Positions 8,234 to 17,079 are shown, counted from the first letter of the stretch. The stretch is DNA of 64,000 nt from Pseudonocardia sp. EC080619-01 (GCF_001420995.1 NZ_CP012184.1:294501-358500); one strand, 5' to 3'. A program made the numbers and translations. The notes: generated by a model from the letters alone, not told the origin.

Positions 8234-8932
8234 TCAGGTCGCGGTGCGGGGCACCCGGCGGACGATGAGGACGGTCGCGAGGATCGCCACCGCCGTCAGC
8301 GGGTAGCCCATCGCCAGGCGGGCGACGCCCAGCCAGGTCTCGGAGTCGGCGAGGTAGAGCCCGCCCTGGACGACGACCTTCGCCAGGAACGTCACCGCCC
8401 ACACGCCGGTGGCCCAGCCGTAGGCGCGGACGAGTCGCGGGTCCTCCCGCCACTCGGTGCCGTGCCCGTTGATGCCGTGCCAGATGGCGCCCGCCAGCGG
8501 CCACCGCACCACGATCGACACGAGCGCGACGACGCCGAGGAACCCGCTGTAGAGCAGGCCCGGCAGGTAGAAACCGCGGGCCTCCCCCGTCTGGTTCGCC
8601 ACCAGCGCACAGATCCCGACGCCGATCAGCCCGGAGATCGCGGGCATCACCGGGTCCCGGCGGACCAGGCGCCACAGCAGGACGAGCACGCCCGCACCGA
8701 TCGCGGCGAACACGGCGGTCCGCAGCTCGGTGACGATGTTCGCCACGACGAAGACGATCACCGGGACCGTCGACGCGACGATGCCCGGCACGCCGCCCAT
8801 CTGCTCCATCAGCGTCGGCGCCCGCTCGGGGGCCCCGCCGGGGACCGGGGCCCCGATGGGGCCGGTCCGTTCCTGCGGGGACTCCTCGATCCGCGGGAGC
8901 CGGGTGGTGGGGGCGTCGTGGTGGTCGCTCAA
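8234..8932 (-). CDS. DUF3159 integral membrane protein
   Basis: A 232-residue membrane protein of unknown function. The first 40 residues are polar and Pro-rich; then MEQMGGVPGIVASTVPVIVF opens a core of five or six hydrophobic segments, with WRLVRRDPVMPAISGLIGVG a typical DUF3159 stretch. Homologues occur at this position in mycobacteria (Rv2693c) with unknown role. The start is TTG at 8932 with only a weak purine stretch upstream; the next plausible methionine (MEQMGG) would remove the polar N-terminus. It is 16 bases downstream of the OB-fold gene and probably in the same transcript. Confidence 0.82.
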   Translation of the reverse strand: MSDHHDAPTTRLPRIEESPQERTGPIGAPVPGGAPERAPTLMEQMGGVPGIVASTVPVIVFVVANIVTELRTAVFAAIGAGVLVLLWRLVRRDPVMPAISGLIGVGICALVANQTGEARGFYLPGLLYSGFLGVVALVSIVVRWPLAGAIWHGINGHGTEWREDPRLVRAYGWATGVWAVTFLAKVVVQGGLYLADSETWLGVARLAMGYPLTAVAILATVLIVRRVPRTAT

Positions 8933-8948
8933 GCCTGTCCGATCGGGT

Positions 8949-9326
8949 CTACTGCGCCTGGCAGATCTCGTAGTACGGGTTGTAGAGCACCTTCCGCCCG
9001 TCGCGGACGGAGATCCGCCCGCGGACGCGCATGGTGCGACCGGCCTCGATCCCGGGGATGCGACGCCGGCCCATCCAGACCAGTGTGACGCCCTCGGTGC
9101 CGTCGAACAGCTCGGCCTTGAGCGTGGCGTCGGCGCTCTGGGGGCAGAGCTCCACGCTGCGGATCCGGCCGAGCATCGTCACCTCCTCGCCGCAGGCGCA
9201 GTCGCGGGCCGGTCGTGCGCCGGTCTCCTCGACGTCCTCGGCGAGATCGCGTGCGTCGAGCTCGTCGACGTCGCTGGTGAGTTTGCGGAGCATCCGGCGG
9301 AACGCCCCGCCATCCGTGCTGCCCAT
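8949..9326 (-). CDS. OB-fold nucleic acid-binding domain protein
   Basis: A 125-residue soluble protein. An amphipathic N-terminal segment (FRRMLRKLTSDVDELDARDL) is followed by a putative zinc-binding CACG pair and an OB-fold: TMLGRIRSVELCPQ, LKAELFDGTEGVTLVWMGRRRIPGIEAGRTMRVRGR, YNPYYEI. The order MLGRIRSV...WMGRRRIPGI is typical of the actinobacterial family at this locus (Rv2694c-like). GAGGAG lies just upstream of the ATG at 9326. It is likely cotranscribed with the DUF3159 gene. Function unknown; nucleic acid binding is predicted from fold only. Confidence 0.82.
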   Translation of the reverse strand: MGSTDGGAFRRMLRKLTSDVDELDARDLAEDVEETGARPARDCACGEEVTMLGRIRSVELCPQSADATLKAELFDGTEGVTLVWMGRRRIPGIEAGRTMRVRGRISVRDGRKVLYNPYYEICQAQ

Positions 9327-9564
9327 GTCTCTCCTCGGCCCGCGCGGCCCCGGACCCTCCGGTGTCCCGCACTCGTGTGGCGACCCGACAGGGTGTCGTG
9401 TTATCTCGACGTCAGGGTAACGCGCGGACGCCGCGGTTTGTGCCCTCACCAGCGGATCGGCCCGTGCGCCGGGCCACGCCGACCGGTCTCCCGGACGCGC
9501 CCGGTGGTCGGGGCCGGCGGCACCGCGGGCGTTCCGCGGCCGGTGCGCGGATCGCCCCGCGGTG

Positions 9565-12500
9565 TCAGTCCCGCCGGTGCCGTCCGAGATCGCGGGGATC
9601 GGTCCCGGCGGCGCGCCGACCGGCCGGCCAGCGGCCGGTCAGACCGGTCCCACCGGCGGCACGGCCCGGGTCGCCGGGCAGGTCGCCGGTGCCGTCGCCG
9701 GCCGCGGCACGCCGGCCGGGCTCGGCGTCGTCCGGACCGTCCGCGTGGTCCGCGTCGTCGCCGTGCCGGTCCCGTCCGTTGCGGCGCCCGGCGGCGGCGC
9801 GGCTCGCCCGGTAGTCGGCGAGACCGGTGACGCCGGTCCCGTCGTCGTCCGGTGCGCCCGACGCGCTGCGCAGGAGGTCCTGCAGCGCGCTGCGGGCCTC
9901 GTCGGCCGAGGTGGGGCCGCCCTCCAGGTAGCCCCGGCCGGGCACCCCGTCGGCGACCGACGGCGACCGGAACAGGTCGTCGTCCCCCGCGGGCCACGAG
10001 GACCCGGCCGGTCCGGCGGGCTCGGCAAGGGCGGCGGGCTCGGCGTGGGCGGCCGAGGCCGACGGCCGGCCGGTGTCTCCGGCGTCAGCGCGTCGATGGC
10101 CGCCGTGACCGTCGAGTCCGGACGACGCGAGCAGGTCCGCGACCGAGGTGCCCCGGCCGCCGCCGTGCCGCCCGGCCCGCCTGCTCGCAGCGATCTCCGA
10201 GGACAGCCAGTCGTCCGCGGTGCCGGAGCCGGTGCCGGCCCCGGGGACGGTGTCGGCGGGCGCGCCGCGGCGGCGCGTCCGGCGGGGCAACGGTTCGGCC
10301 GCCGACCGCGGCTGCGGCTCGGGCACCGGTTCCGGCAGCGGCTCGGGCTCGGGCTCGCGGTCGAGCGTCGCCTCCATCAGCGGTATGTCCGAGAGCGGGA
10401 TGTCCTCGATCGCCGACGACAGCCGCTCCGCCGTGGAACGGCCGGGGCCGGCGGCCGGGGACCCGGTGTCGCGGGCGGCCAGCAGGTCGGCGGCGTCGAC
10501 GCGGTCCGCGGCGTCCCGGTCGGCGGACCGGCGCCGCCGGGCGGGGGCCGGGGCCGGGACGTCACCGTCGCCGGACGCGGAGCGCTCCTCCCGGCGGGTA
10601 CGACGGGCCGGACGCCGGGTCTCCGCCGTGCGGTCGCCGGTGGCGGGCCCGGCACCCAGGGCCGGATCGGCCTCGGTACCGGCCAGCAGGTCGGCGACCG
10701 ACAGCGTGGTGACCGCCGGGTCACGCCGGACCGGCGGTTCCGGCGCGGGCGCGCGCTCCGGCTCGGCGGCCGGGAGCGGGGTGCGCGCGTCGAGCGGGTC
10801 GGGGACGCCGGCCGCCGGACGCGCGTACGCACCGGTGCCGGCGGGTCCGGCCAGGTCGGCCGCGGGGCGGCGGACCGGCTCGTCGGCCGCTGGGCGGCGG
10901 ACCGGCTCGTCGGCGGCCGGGCGGCGGACCGGCTCGTCGGCCTCCGGGCGGACCCCGGGTGCCGGGCCGCGCCGGGTCGCCCCGGTGGAGCGGTCCGGCC
11001 GGTCCGGACGGCCGCGGCGGCGGCCGGCGCGGCCCGCGGGGGCCTCCGCGTCGGCGGCCGGGGTGAGCGGGGCGATCGCGGTGCGCTCGCCGGGCTCCTC
11101 ACGCGGGACCGGGCGGGACAGCGCGGTCCGCTCGGCCTCGGCCGGGGCGGGACCGGCCGCCGCGGCGGGGCGGCGCGGCACCTGCGGCAGCGCCCGGGTG
11201 GCGGGATCGGCATCGGCGGGACGGCGGGCCGGGGCACTCGGCGCCGGGCCGGCAGCGGGGGCACGGCGGACCGGCTCGTCGGCGGCCGGGCGCGGGGTCG
11301 CGCCGGTCGTGGCCGCCGGGGTCGCGCCGGTGGTGGGCAGCGGCGTCGCACCGCTCGCGGGTGCCCTCGTGGACCCGGTCTCCCCGGCCGGGCGCGGCAC
11401 CGACACGGTGATGCTCGGCTTCTGCGGTGCGACGTCGGGCTGCGCCTCGCGCAGGTGCTCGGGCAGCTCCAGCGGCAGCACCGTCCGCGGCGGGTACGGC
11501 GACTTCCCGCGGACGACGATGATCCCCCGCAGGACCCGGCGCAGCTCGACGTCGAGCGCCTCGACGGTCTCCAGCGACGCGGTCGCGACGCCGTAGACCA
11601 TCCAGCGCGGACCGTCGCAGCCGACGAACACCGACGCCGCGTTCTCGGTGCGGGCGTGCAGCTCACGGCCCCAGTCACCGCGGGCGTTGCGGACGCGGGC
11701 GCCGCCCTTGCGCAGCGACTGCTCGATCTCGGCGGACAGGTCCGGCCACAGACCCGACGAGCGGGGCGCGGCCAGCGCGCTCACCGCGATCCGGCCCTCG
11801 GGCAGGAGGAGGTGGACGGCCTGCGGGCGCTCGGCGCCGGCGGGTTCCAGCTTCAGCTCGGCGCCGTAGGGCACCGGCACGTGGACGGCTCCGAGATCGA
11901 CGCGGGCGAGCGCGTCGGTCATCGACGGGTCGAGCTCCTCGACGTCGGCCGGGCCCAGCGGGCGGCCGCCGCTGCCCGGCGGCGGGACGGACAGCGGCGC
12001 GTCGCCGACGCCGTACTCGTCCTCGTCGTAGGGGTCGGAGTCGTCGGGGTCGTCGTCCCCCGCCTCGTCGTACTCGTACTCGTCGGCGGCGGGACGGCCG
12101 GGACGGCCCCAGTCCGGGGCGTCGGGGTCGCCACCGTCGAAGCCCTGCGGGGTCCGGTCCCGGGCGTAGGCCGGCTCCTCGGACTCGCCGCGGTGGCTCA
12201 GCAGCGGGGGCTCGTCGTCGTCCCACCGGCCGTCCGGGGCGACCCGGTCGTCGCGGTCGTCGCGGTCGTCCGGCCGGTCCGGACCGGGGACGGGGGTGCG
12301 GCCGGTCCCGCCGCGGACGGCGCGGACCGCCGTCGTCGCCGCGGTCGCACCCGGGTCGCCGCCCACGCGACCGGCACCGGTGCGCGGGCCGGCGCCGTTC
12401 GCCGCCCGCCCGTTCGTCGCCCGCCCGTTCGCCGCACCGCCGCGGCCGGACCCGTTCCGTCCGGCTCCGTCCCGGGGTGCGTCCGGGTGCCCGGAACCGT

Positions 12501-12771
12501 TGCGGCCTGCGCCGTTGCGCCCGGCGGCACCCGGCGCGCCGTCGCCACGGGCCGCGCCGTTCGCGGGCCGGCCCGGCGGGACCGGCCCGCCGCCGGCGCC
12601 CCGTCCGTCGCGGCGGGCGTCGAACTCGGCGTAGTGCTCGTCGTACTCGTCGTAGGACTCGATGTCGGAGTCGCCGTAGCCCGGATACCCGGGATAGGCC
12701 CCGGTGCCGGAGTCCTCGACACCGTGCTCGGGACGGATGTCGAACATCTTGCCGCGCGCGCGTCCGGGCAT
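9565..12771 (-). CDS. DUF3710 protein with a giant low-complexity C-terminal extension
   Basis: A 1068-residue protein, several times the length I expect for DUF3710 proteins. Residues 1-260 are acidic and low-complexity (GYPGYGDSDIESYDEYDEHY, then Gly/Arg/Pro runs and an Asp/Glu-rich stretch). The DUF3710 core runs from about 275 (EELDPSMTDALARVDLGAVHVPVP) to about 440 (RVLRGIIVVRGKSPYPPRTVLPLELPEHLRE). The remaining 600 or more residues are Pro/Ala/Arg-rich with a ninefold tandem unit (DEPVRRPAA, three copies) and three dispersed motifs of the type VADLLA or AADLLA. The ATG at 12771 overlaps the dut stop as TGATG, so it is coupled to dut, as in mycobacteria (Rv2696c/Rv2697c). No catalytic motif is visible. 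Confidence 0.82.
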   Translation of the reverse strand: MPGRARGKMFDIRPEHGVEDSGTGAYPGYPGYGDSDIESYDEYDEHYAEFDARRDGRGAGGGPVPPGRPANGAARGDGAPGAAGRNGAGRNGSGHPDAPRDGAGRNGSGRGGAANGRATNGRAANGAGPRTGAGRVGGDPGATAATTAVRAVRGGTGRTPVPGPDRPDDRDDRDDRVAPDGRWDDDEPPLLSHRGESEEPAYARDRTPQGFDGGDPDAPDWGRPGRPAADEYEYDEAGDDDPDDSDPYDEDEYGVGDAPLSVPPPGSGGRPLGPADVEELDPSMTDALARVDLGAVHVPVPYGAELKLEPAGAERPQAVHLLLPEGRIAVSALAAPRSSGLWPDLSAEIEQSLRKGGARVRNARGDWGRELHARTENAASVFVGCDGPRWMVYGVATASLETVEALDVELRRVLRGIIVVRGKSPYPPRTVLPLELPEHLREAQPDVAPQKPSITVSVPRPAGETGSTRAPASGATPLPTTGATPAATTGATPRPAADEPVRRAPAAGPAPSAPARRPADADPATRALPQVPRRPAAAAGPAPAEAERTALSRPVPREEPGERTAIAPLTPAADAEAPAGRAGRRRGRPDRPDRSTGATRRGPAPGVRPEADEPVRRPAADEPVRRPAADEPVRRPAADLAGPAGTGAYARPAAGVPDPLDARTPLPAAEPERAPAPEPPVRRDPAVTTLSVADLLAGTEADPALGAGPATGDRTAETRRPARRTRREERSASGDGDVPAPAPARRRRSADRDAADRVDAADLLAARDTGSPAAGPGRSTAERLSSAIEDIPLSDIPLMEATLDREPEPEPLPEPVPEPQPRSAAEPLPRRTRRRGAPADTVPGAGTGSGTADDWLSSEIAASRRAGRHGGGRGTSVADLLASSGLDGHGGHRRADAGDTGRPSASAAHAEPAALAEPAGPAGSSWPAGDDDLFRSPSVADGVPGRGYLEGGPTSADEARSALQDLLRSASGAPDDDGTGVTGLADYRASRAAAGRRNGRDRHGDDADHADGPDDAEPGRRAAAGDGTGDLPGDPGRAAGGTGLTGRWPAGRRAAGTDPRDLGRHRRD
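10867..10947. repeat. 27-bp tandem repeat, three copies
   Basis: Three head-to-tail 27-bp units beginning at 10867, 10894 and 10921 share the 20-base core GCGGCGGACCGGCTCGTCGG. In the antisense gene they encode DEPVRRPAA three times. A further copy of most of the core lies near 11268-11287 within the same gene. The frame is kept because 27 is a multiple of three; copy number may vary between strains by slippage. Confidence 0.85.
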
Positions 12772-13286
12772 CAGTGGCTGCCTCCCCCGTGCCCGAGCGC
12801 GGCGTTCCCGCCGGTCGAGCCGTGTCCCGCGGTTCCGCGCTCGGACCCGGGCAGTTCTGTGACCTCGACGAACCGGGCCGTCTCGACCCGCTGCACGACC
12901 AGCTGCGCGATCCGGTCGCCGCGGCTCAGCCGGACCGGCTCGGCCGGGTCCAGGTTCACCAGGCACACCTTGATCTCGCCGCGGTAGCCCGCGTCGACGG
13001 TGCCGGGCGCGTTCACGATCGAGAGCCCGCAGCGGGCCGCGAGGCCCGACCGGGGGTGCACGAACCCGGCGTGGCCCGCCGGCAGGGCGATCGCGACGCC
13101 GGTACCGACCAGCGCGCGCTCGCCGGGGGCGAGTTCGAGGTCGGACGTCGTCACGAGATCGGCACCGGCGTCACCGGGCCGCGCGTAGGCGGGCAGCGGG
13201 ACGCCGGGGTCGAGCCTGGTCAGCAGCACGTCGACGGACGGTGCGACCAGCGGCTCGTCCGGGGGAGCGGGGGCGGAACCGGGCAC
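12771..13286 (-). CDS. dut: dUTP diphosphatase (dUTPase)
   Basis: Hydrolyses dUTP to dUMP and pyrophosphate, keeping uracil out of DNA and feeding thymidylate synthesis. All five trimeric dUTPase motifs are present: [33 protein letters not shown] (uracil pocket and catalytic Asp), [12 protein letters not shown] and V a Gly-rich tail [11 protein letters not shown]. In motif V the usual FG before STG is HG, as I recall for mycobacterial Dut. The GTG at 13286 gives 171 residues with AGGG upstream; a GTG at 13229 would give 152, closer to the usual length, but lacks a visible ribosome-binding site. Only 25 bp separate it from the divergent DUF3093 start. Confidence 0.92.
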   Translation of the reverse strand: MPGSAPAPPDEPLVAPSVDVLLTRLDPGVPLPAYARPGDAGADLVTTSDLELAPGERALVGTGVAIALPAGHAGFVHPRSGLAARCGLSIVNAPGTVDAGYRGEIKVCLVNLDPAEPVRLSRGDRIAQLVVQRVETARFVEVTELPGSERGTAGHGSTGGNAALGHGGGSH

Positions 13287-13311
13287 GGCGGGCGACGCTA
13301 CCCTGGAACAC

Positions 13312-13815
13312 GTGAGCGATCGGGTTCCGGAGCCGGACTCTGCGACGTCCGGCCCCACTGCGTTCGACGAGCGGTTGTCCGTCCCGGTGTGGTGGTACCT
13401 CCTGGCCGTCGGTCTCGGCGTCCTGCTGGGCGCCCAGATCCACATGGGGTACCCGGGGCTGCGGTCCTGGATCGGCTACGCCGTGATGATCCCGCTGTGC
13501 GTCGGGACGCTGTGGTGGATGGGCCGCAGCCGCACCACGGTGCGGCCCGGTGTGCTGGTGTCGAACGGCCGCGAGCTGCCGCTGGCCGTGGCCGGGGTGA
13601 CCGACACCGTGGCCAGGCGGGACAAGCAGCAGGCGATGGGGCCGGACCTCGATCCGCGCGCCTACGTGCTGCACCGCGCCTGGGTCGGCCCGCTGGTCCG
13701 GGTGGAGGTCACCGACCCCTCGTCGGACGAGCCGTACTGGGTGCTGAGCACCCGCCGTCCCGACGCGCTGCGCGCGGCCATCGCGGCGCAGGCGCCGCAC
13801 CCGCAGGTGCCCTGA
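13312..13815 (+). CDS. DUF3093 membrane protein
   Basis: A 167-residue protein with two adjacent transmembrane segments (about residues 25-65, [21 protein letters not shown] and a second helix ending in GRSRTTV), then a soluble domain with [21 protein letters not shown] and a C-terminal [13 protein letters not shown]. This is the DUF3093 pattern found next to dut in actinobacteria (Rv2698-like). Function unknown. GTG start at 13312; transcription must begin within or close to the divergent dut coding region. A strong hairpin follows the stop. Confidence 0.85.
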   Translation: MSDRVPEPDSATSGPTAFDERLSVPVWWYLLAVGLGVLLGAQIHMGYPGLRSWIGYAVMIPLCVGTLWWMGRSRTTVRPGVLVSNGRELPLAVAGVTDTVARRDKQQAMGPDLDPRAYVLHRAWVGPLVRVEVTDPSSDEPYWVLSTRRPDALRAAIAAQAPHPQVP

Positions 13816-13830
13816 GCCGTCCCGCACGAC

Positions 13831-13865
13831 AGGACGGGCCCGGCGGATTCCGCCGGGCCCGTCCT
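13831..13865. terminator. Bidirectional terminator hairpin
   Basis: A perfect 16-bp inverted repeat (13831-13846 with 13850-13865, loop ATT) sits between the convergent ends of the DUF3093 and DUF4193 genes, 15 and 23 bases from their stops. Confidence 0.85.
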
Positions 13866-13888
13866 GGTGGTGCTGGTCGTGCGCCGTG

Positions 13889-14191
13889 TCAGGCCGCGCA
13901 GTCGCGGCAGAGGAACTGCCCGCCGGAGGTGCTCGCCAGCCGGCTCCGGTGGTGCACCAGGAAGCAGCTGGCACAGGTGAACTCGTCCGCCTGCTTCGGC
14001 AGGACGTTCACCGTCAGCTCCTCGCCGGACAGGTCGGCACCCGGGAGCTCGTAGCTCTCCGCGGTGTCGGTCTCCTCGACGTCGACGACCGCGGACTGCG
14101 CCTCGTTGCGGCGCTGCTTGAGCTCGTCGAGCGAGTCCTCGGCCATCTCATCGGCCTCGTTGCGACGCGGGGCGTCGTAGTCGGTCGCCAT
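13889..14191 (-). CDS. DUF4193 small zinc-ribbon-like protein
   Basis: A 100-residue acidic protein starting MATDYDAPRRNEADEM, the conserved opening of DUF4193 proteins (Rv2699c-like). The C-terminal third carries two Cys pairs, FTCASCFLVHHR and QFLCRDCAA, that could bind one zinc ion. The middle is rich in Asp and Glu. A longer upstream start would add MARVRP, which is not part of the family pattern, so the ATG at 14191 is preferred. Function unknown; the ribbon suggests nucleic acid or protein binding. Confidence 0.88.
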   Translation of the reverse strand: MATDYDAPRRNEADEMAEDSLDELKQRRNEAQSAVVDVEETDTAESYELPGADLSGEELTVNVLPKQADEFTCASCFLVHHRSRLASTSGGQFLCRDCAA

Positions 14192-14508
14192 GGGTCTCAC
14201 CCTTGCCATTCACGTCTGTGCTGTTCAGGTCGCCGCTGAACAGCAGGTCCTTCGCATCTGTCGGTCGTCGCGTGCCGCAGGGGAACGACGCGGCGACCGG
14301 GTTTGTGCCCGGTGCGGTAGTGACGCCGGTCTCACTCCGCCTGCGGTTCGGCGGTGATCGATTCGCTTCCGTCCCGGAGGGACCGGTCCGCCACCGGCGG
14401 CGGGGAGGGTAACCCAGGGTCCGGCTGGTCGCGCAGGGAGTCCCCCCGGGTGACCCCCGGGGTGTCACGCCACGGCTCCGGCGGCCACGCGCACTAGGGT
14501 CGGTCGGC
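14192..14508. other. Divergent 317-bp intergenic region with a 10-bp inverted repeat
   Basis: Lies between the divergent starts of the DUF4193 gene and the phosphotransferase gene. TGCTGTTCAG (14219-14228) and CTGAACAGCA (14236-14245) form a perfect 10-bp inverted repeat with a 7-base loop, 28-54 bases upstream of the DUF4193 start; it could be a leader hairpin or an operator. I see no convincing -35/-10 pair and no supported gene in the rest, which includes a G/C-rich run around 14396-14470. Confidence 0.5.
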
Positions 14509-15603
14509 GTGACGACGAGCGCCCGCACGCCCACCCCCGGCGCCGATCCCACGGCGGTCGGACGCTGGCTCGCGACGGTCCTGGACGACGAGCGGTGGGC
14601 GGACTCCGAGCTGGCCCCGATCGGCGCGGGCCGGTCGAACCTGACCTACCGGGTGTCCTCCCCCGCCGGCGCGGTCGTGCTGCGCCGACCGCCGGTCGGG
14701 ACGGTCGCGGCGACCGCCCACGACATGGGCCGGGAGCAGCGGGTGATCGCGGCGCTCGCCCCGACCGCGGTGCCGGTGCCCGCCGTTCTCGCCACCCACG
14801 ACGGCGGCGACGGCGGCCCGGTCGACGCGCCCTGTTTCGTGATGGAGCTCGTCGACGGCGTCGTCCCGCTCGACGAGCTGCCCGAGGGCTGGGCGGCGAC
14901 CGGGGCCGGGCGCCGGGCGGCCGGGGAGGCACTCGTCGACGTCCTGGCGGAGCTGCACGCCGTCGACCCGGCCACGGTCGGGCTCGAGGGCTTCGGCCGT
15001 CCCGACGGGTTCATGGAGCGCCAGATCCGCCGCTGGAGCACCCAGTGGGCGACGGCCCGCGACGGCGACGACCCGGTCCCGGTCTCCGCCGAGGTCGAGA
15101 GCGAACTCACCCGGCTCGCCGGGCGACTCGGCGAGGACGTCCCGGCCGCCCAGCGGCACACGATCGTGCACGGCGACTACCGGCTCGACAACTGCGTGTT
15201 CGACGCCGGCGACCCGGGCCGGATCCTGGCCGTCCTGGACTGGGAGATGTCGACCCTCGGCGATCCGCTCGCCGATCTGGGCCTGCTGCTCGTCTACTGG
15301 CAGCAGGACGGCGACGACGCGGTCTGGTCGAGCGCGCAGCCGCTGCCCTCCCCCACCGCGCTCCCCGGCTTCCCCCGGCGCGACGAGCTGGTCCGGGCCT
15401 ACGCCGCCCGCACCGGCCTCGACGTCACCCCGCTGCCCTGGTACGTCGCGTTCGGCGCGTTCAAGCTGGCCGTGGTCCTCGCCGGGATCCTCGCCCGGGT
15501 CCGGGCGGGCTCGGTCCCCGCGGACATGGCGGAGGGCCTCGACGGCTCGGTCGGCCCGCTCGTCGCGCTCGGCCACCACGTGCTCGACGGAGGCTCCTTC
15601 TGA
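14509..15603 (+). CDS. Phosphotransferase-family (APH-like) kinase
   Basis: A 364-residue protein with the fold of aminoglycoside and choline kinases. Motifs: IGAGRSNLTYRV (nucleotide loop, residues 44-55), HGDYRLDN (catalytic Asp, near 221) and LDWEMSTLGDPLADLG (metal-binding Asp, near 243). Spacing and wording match the subfamily related to ACAD10/11 N-terminal domains, which phosphorylate hydroxyacyl-type substrates, rather than antibiotic-resistance enzymes; the true substrate is unknown. GTG start at 14509. Its TGA overlaps the ATG of cei (TGATG), which links it to an envelope-integrity gene, an arrangement not present in the mycobacterial version of this locus. Confidence 0.85.
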   Translation: MTTSARTPTPGADPTAVGRWLATVLDDERWADSELAPIGAGRSNLTYRVSSPAGAVVLRRPPVGTVAATAHDMGREQRVIAALAPTAVPVPAVLATHDGGDGGPVDAPCFVMELVDGVVPLDELPEGWAATGAGRRAAGEALVDVLAELHAVDPATVGLEGFGRPDGFMERQIRRWSTQWATARDGDDPVPVSAEVESELTRLAGRLGEDVPAAQRHTIVHGDYRLDNCVFDAGDPGRILAVLDWEMSTLGDPLADLGLLLVYWQQDGDDAVWSSAQPLPSPTALPGFPRRDELVRAYAARTGLDVTPLPWYVAFGAFKLAVVLAGILARVRAGSVPADMAEGLDGSVGPLVALGHHVLDGGSF

Positions 15604-16238
15604 TGCGGCTGCCGCTCTCCCGTTCCGCCCGGCCCTACGAGCGCCGGAGGCGCCGGCCGATCGCGATCACCTCCGCGGTGCTGGCCGCCGCCCTGGTGGT
15701 GACCTGGACCGTCGTGCTGAGCACCGCGTCCGAGGGGCCGTCGTCGACGAACTGCTCCGCCCCCGCCTCCGGGTCGCTGCCGGGCAGCGAGATCACCCGC
15801 ACCGAGCTGGACGGCGTCGGCGCGGCGGCGCCGCGCGACGCGCGCTTCCAGGTGCTCAACGCGGGCGGTCAGCGCGGGCAGGCGAACCTGGTGTCCGCCC
15901 AGCTGCGGGACCTGGAGTTCGGCGAGGCGAGCTCCCCGGGCAACGACCCGGCGTTCCCGGACGGCGACCTGGGCTGCATCGGGCAGCTGCGGTTCGGGCC
16001 CGACGGCGAGGCCGCGGCCGCCGCGCTGACGCTGGCCCTGCCGTGCGTGGAGCTGATCCGGGACGACCGGCGGGGCCCGGTGGTCGACGTCGTCGTCGGG
16101 ACGGCGTTCACCGACGTCGCACCGGGCCGGGGTGCCCGGGACGCGCTGGACCAGCTGGCGTCGCCGGGCAACGAGGGCGGCGCCCGTGCCGACCCGACAC
16201 TGATGGCCCAGGCCCGCGAGTCGGCCTGCGCGAGCTGA
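15603..16238 (+). CDS. cei: Envelope integrity protein Cei (LytR C-terminal domain)
   Basis: A 211-residue membrane-anchored protein. A basic N-terminus (RRRRRP) precedes one transmembrane helix at about residues 20-40; the extracytoplasmic part has a LytR_C-type domain (FQVLNAGGQRGQANLVSAQLRDLEF) and ends with a conserved Cys. Four Cys in the exported part could form disulfides. It corresponds in length and position to Rv2700 (Cei), which supports cell-envelope integrity in mycobacteria. The ATG at 15603 overlaps the upstream stop. Seven bases separate it from convergent suhB. Confidence 0.85.
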   Translation: MRLPLSRSARPYERRRRRPIAITSAVLAAALVVTWTVVLSTASEGPSSTNCSAPASGSLPGSEITRTELDGVGAAAPRDARFQVLNAGGQRGQANLVSAQLRDLEFGEASSPGNDPAFPDGDLGCIGQLRFGPDGEAAAAALTLALPCVELIRDDRRGPVVDVVVGTAFTDVAPGRGARDALDQLASPGNEGGARADPTLMAQARESACAS

Positions 16239-16245
16239 GCCGGGG

Positions 16246-17079
16246 TCAGACCCCGGCGGCGCCGCTGCGGCGGGCGAGACCGGCCAGCTCGCGGGCGATG
16301 CCCGGTGCGGCGGCGAGCGACACGTCGTCGCCCAGCCCGTCGCCGTCGGCGCCGAGGTCGCGCACCCCGGGCGGGACGGTGATGTGCACCAGCGCGCCCG
16401 CCTCACGGGCGATGAGCGCTCCGGCGGCCCAGTCCCACCAGTTGCTGCCGTGCTCCACGTAGCCGTCCAGCCAGCCGGCGGCGACGGCGCACAGGTCCAG
16501 CGCGGCGGCACCGGCGCGGCGGACGTCCCGCACCTCGGGCAGCATCGCCGCGACCATCCGGGCCTGCCGGGCCCGGCGCTCCGCGCGGTAGGCGAACCCG
16601 GTCCCGACCAGCGACTGCCCGAGCTCGGTGGTCCCCGCGACGGCGAGCGGGCGGCCGTCACAGGTCGCGCCGAGGCCCCGCCCGGCCGACCACAGCCGTC
16701 CCGCCGCGGGTTCGGCGACCGCGCCCGCGACCGACTCGCCGTCGGCGACGGCGGCGATCGAGATGGCGTACCAGGGCAGGCCGTAGAGGTAGTTCACGGT
16801 GCCGTCGATGGGGTCGACGACCCAGCGGGCGGTCGCCGCGTCGCCCGCGCCCTCCTCGCCGTAGACCGGGTCGCCCGGCCGCAGCGCGGCGAGCCGGTCC
16901 CGGACGAACTTCTCCACCGACGCGTCCGACTCGGTCACGACGTCGGTCGGCGAGGACTTGGTCGACACTCCCCCGTCCCGCGGCGCGGGCAGGGTGCGCA
17001 GGTGCTCTGCGGCCTCGGCGGCGACCTGCTCGGCCACGGCGCGCAGGGTGGCGGGATCGCTGGTCTCGTGCGGCGTCAC
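16246..17079 (-). CDS. suhB: Inositol monophosphatase family protein SuhB
   Basis: A 277-residue Mg2+-dependent phosphatase that would release inositol from inositol 1-phosphate, needed in actinobacteria for phosphatidylinositol and mycothiol. Metal-binding motifs are complete: GEEGAG near residue 72, [17 protein letters not shown] near 90 and the C-terminal [17 protein letters not shown] near 215. The GTG at 17079 follows the family length; no better start lies upstream. Position next to sigA matches M. tuberculosis Rv2701c, but the intervening ppgK of that genome is missing here. Confidence 0.9.
   Translation of the reverse strand: MTPHETSDPATLRAVAEQVAAEAAEHLRTLPAPRDGGVSTKSSPTDVVTESDASVEKFVRDRLAALRPGDPVYGEEGAGDAATARWVVDPIDGTVNYLYGLPWYAISIAAVADGESVAGAVAEPAAGRLWSAGRGLGATCDGRPLAVAGTTELGQSLVGTGFAYRAERRARQARMVAAMLPEVRDVRRAGAAALDLCAVAAGWLDGYVEHGSNWWDWAAGALIAREAGALVHITVPPGVRDLGADGDGLGDDVSLAAAPGIARELAGLARRSGAAGV

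Noticed and set aside
10867..10947. Short tandem repeats considered as a CRISPR-like array
   Set aside because: Units are adjacent without spacers, keep the reading frame, and lie within a coding sequence.
9562..12987. A 1141-residue plus-strand frame opposite the DUF3710 gene
   Set aside because: It is as long as the real gene but has no recognisable domain, whereas the minus frame has the DUF3710 core and a start coupled to dut.
14219..14245. Inverted repeat TGCTGTTCAG/CTGAACAGCA considered as a LexA box
   Set aside because: It does not fit the actinobacterial LexA pattern TCGAAC-N4-GTTCGA; kept only as an unassigned element.
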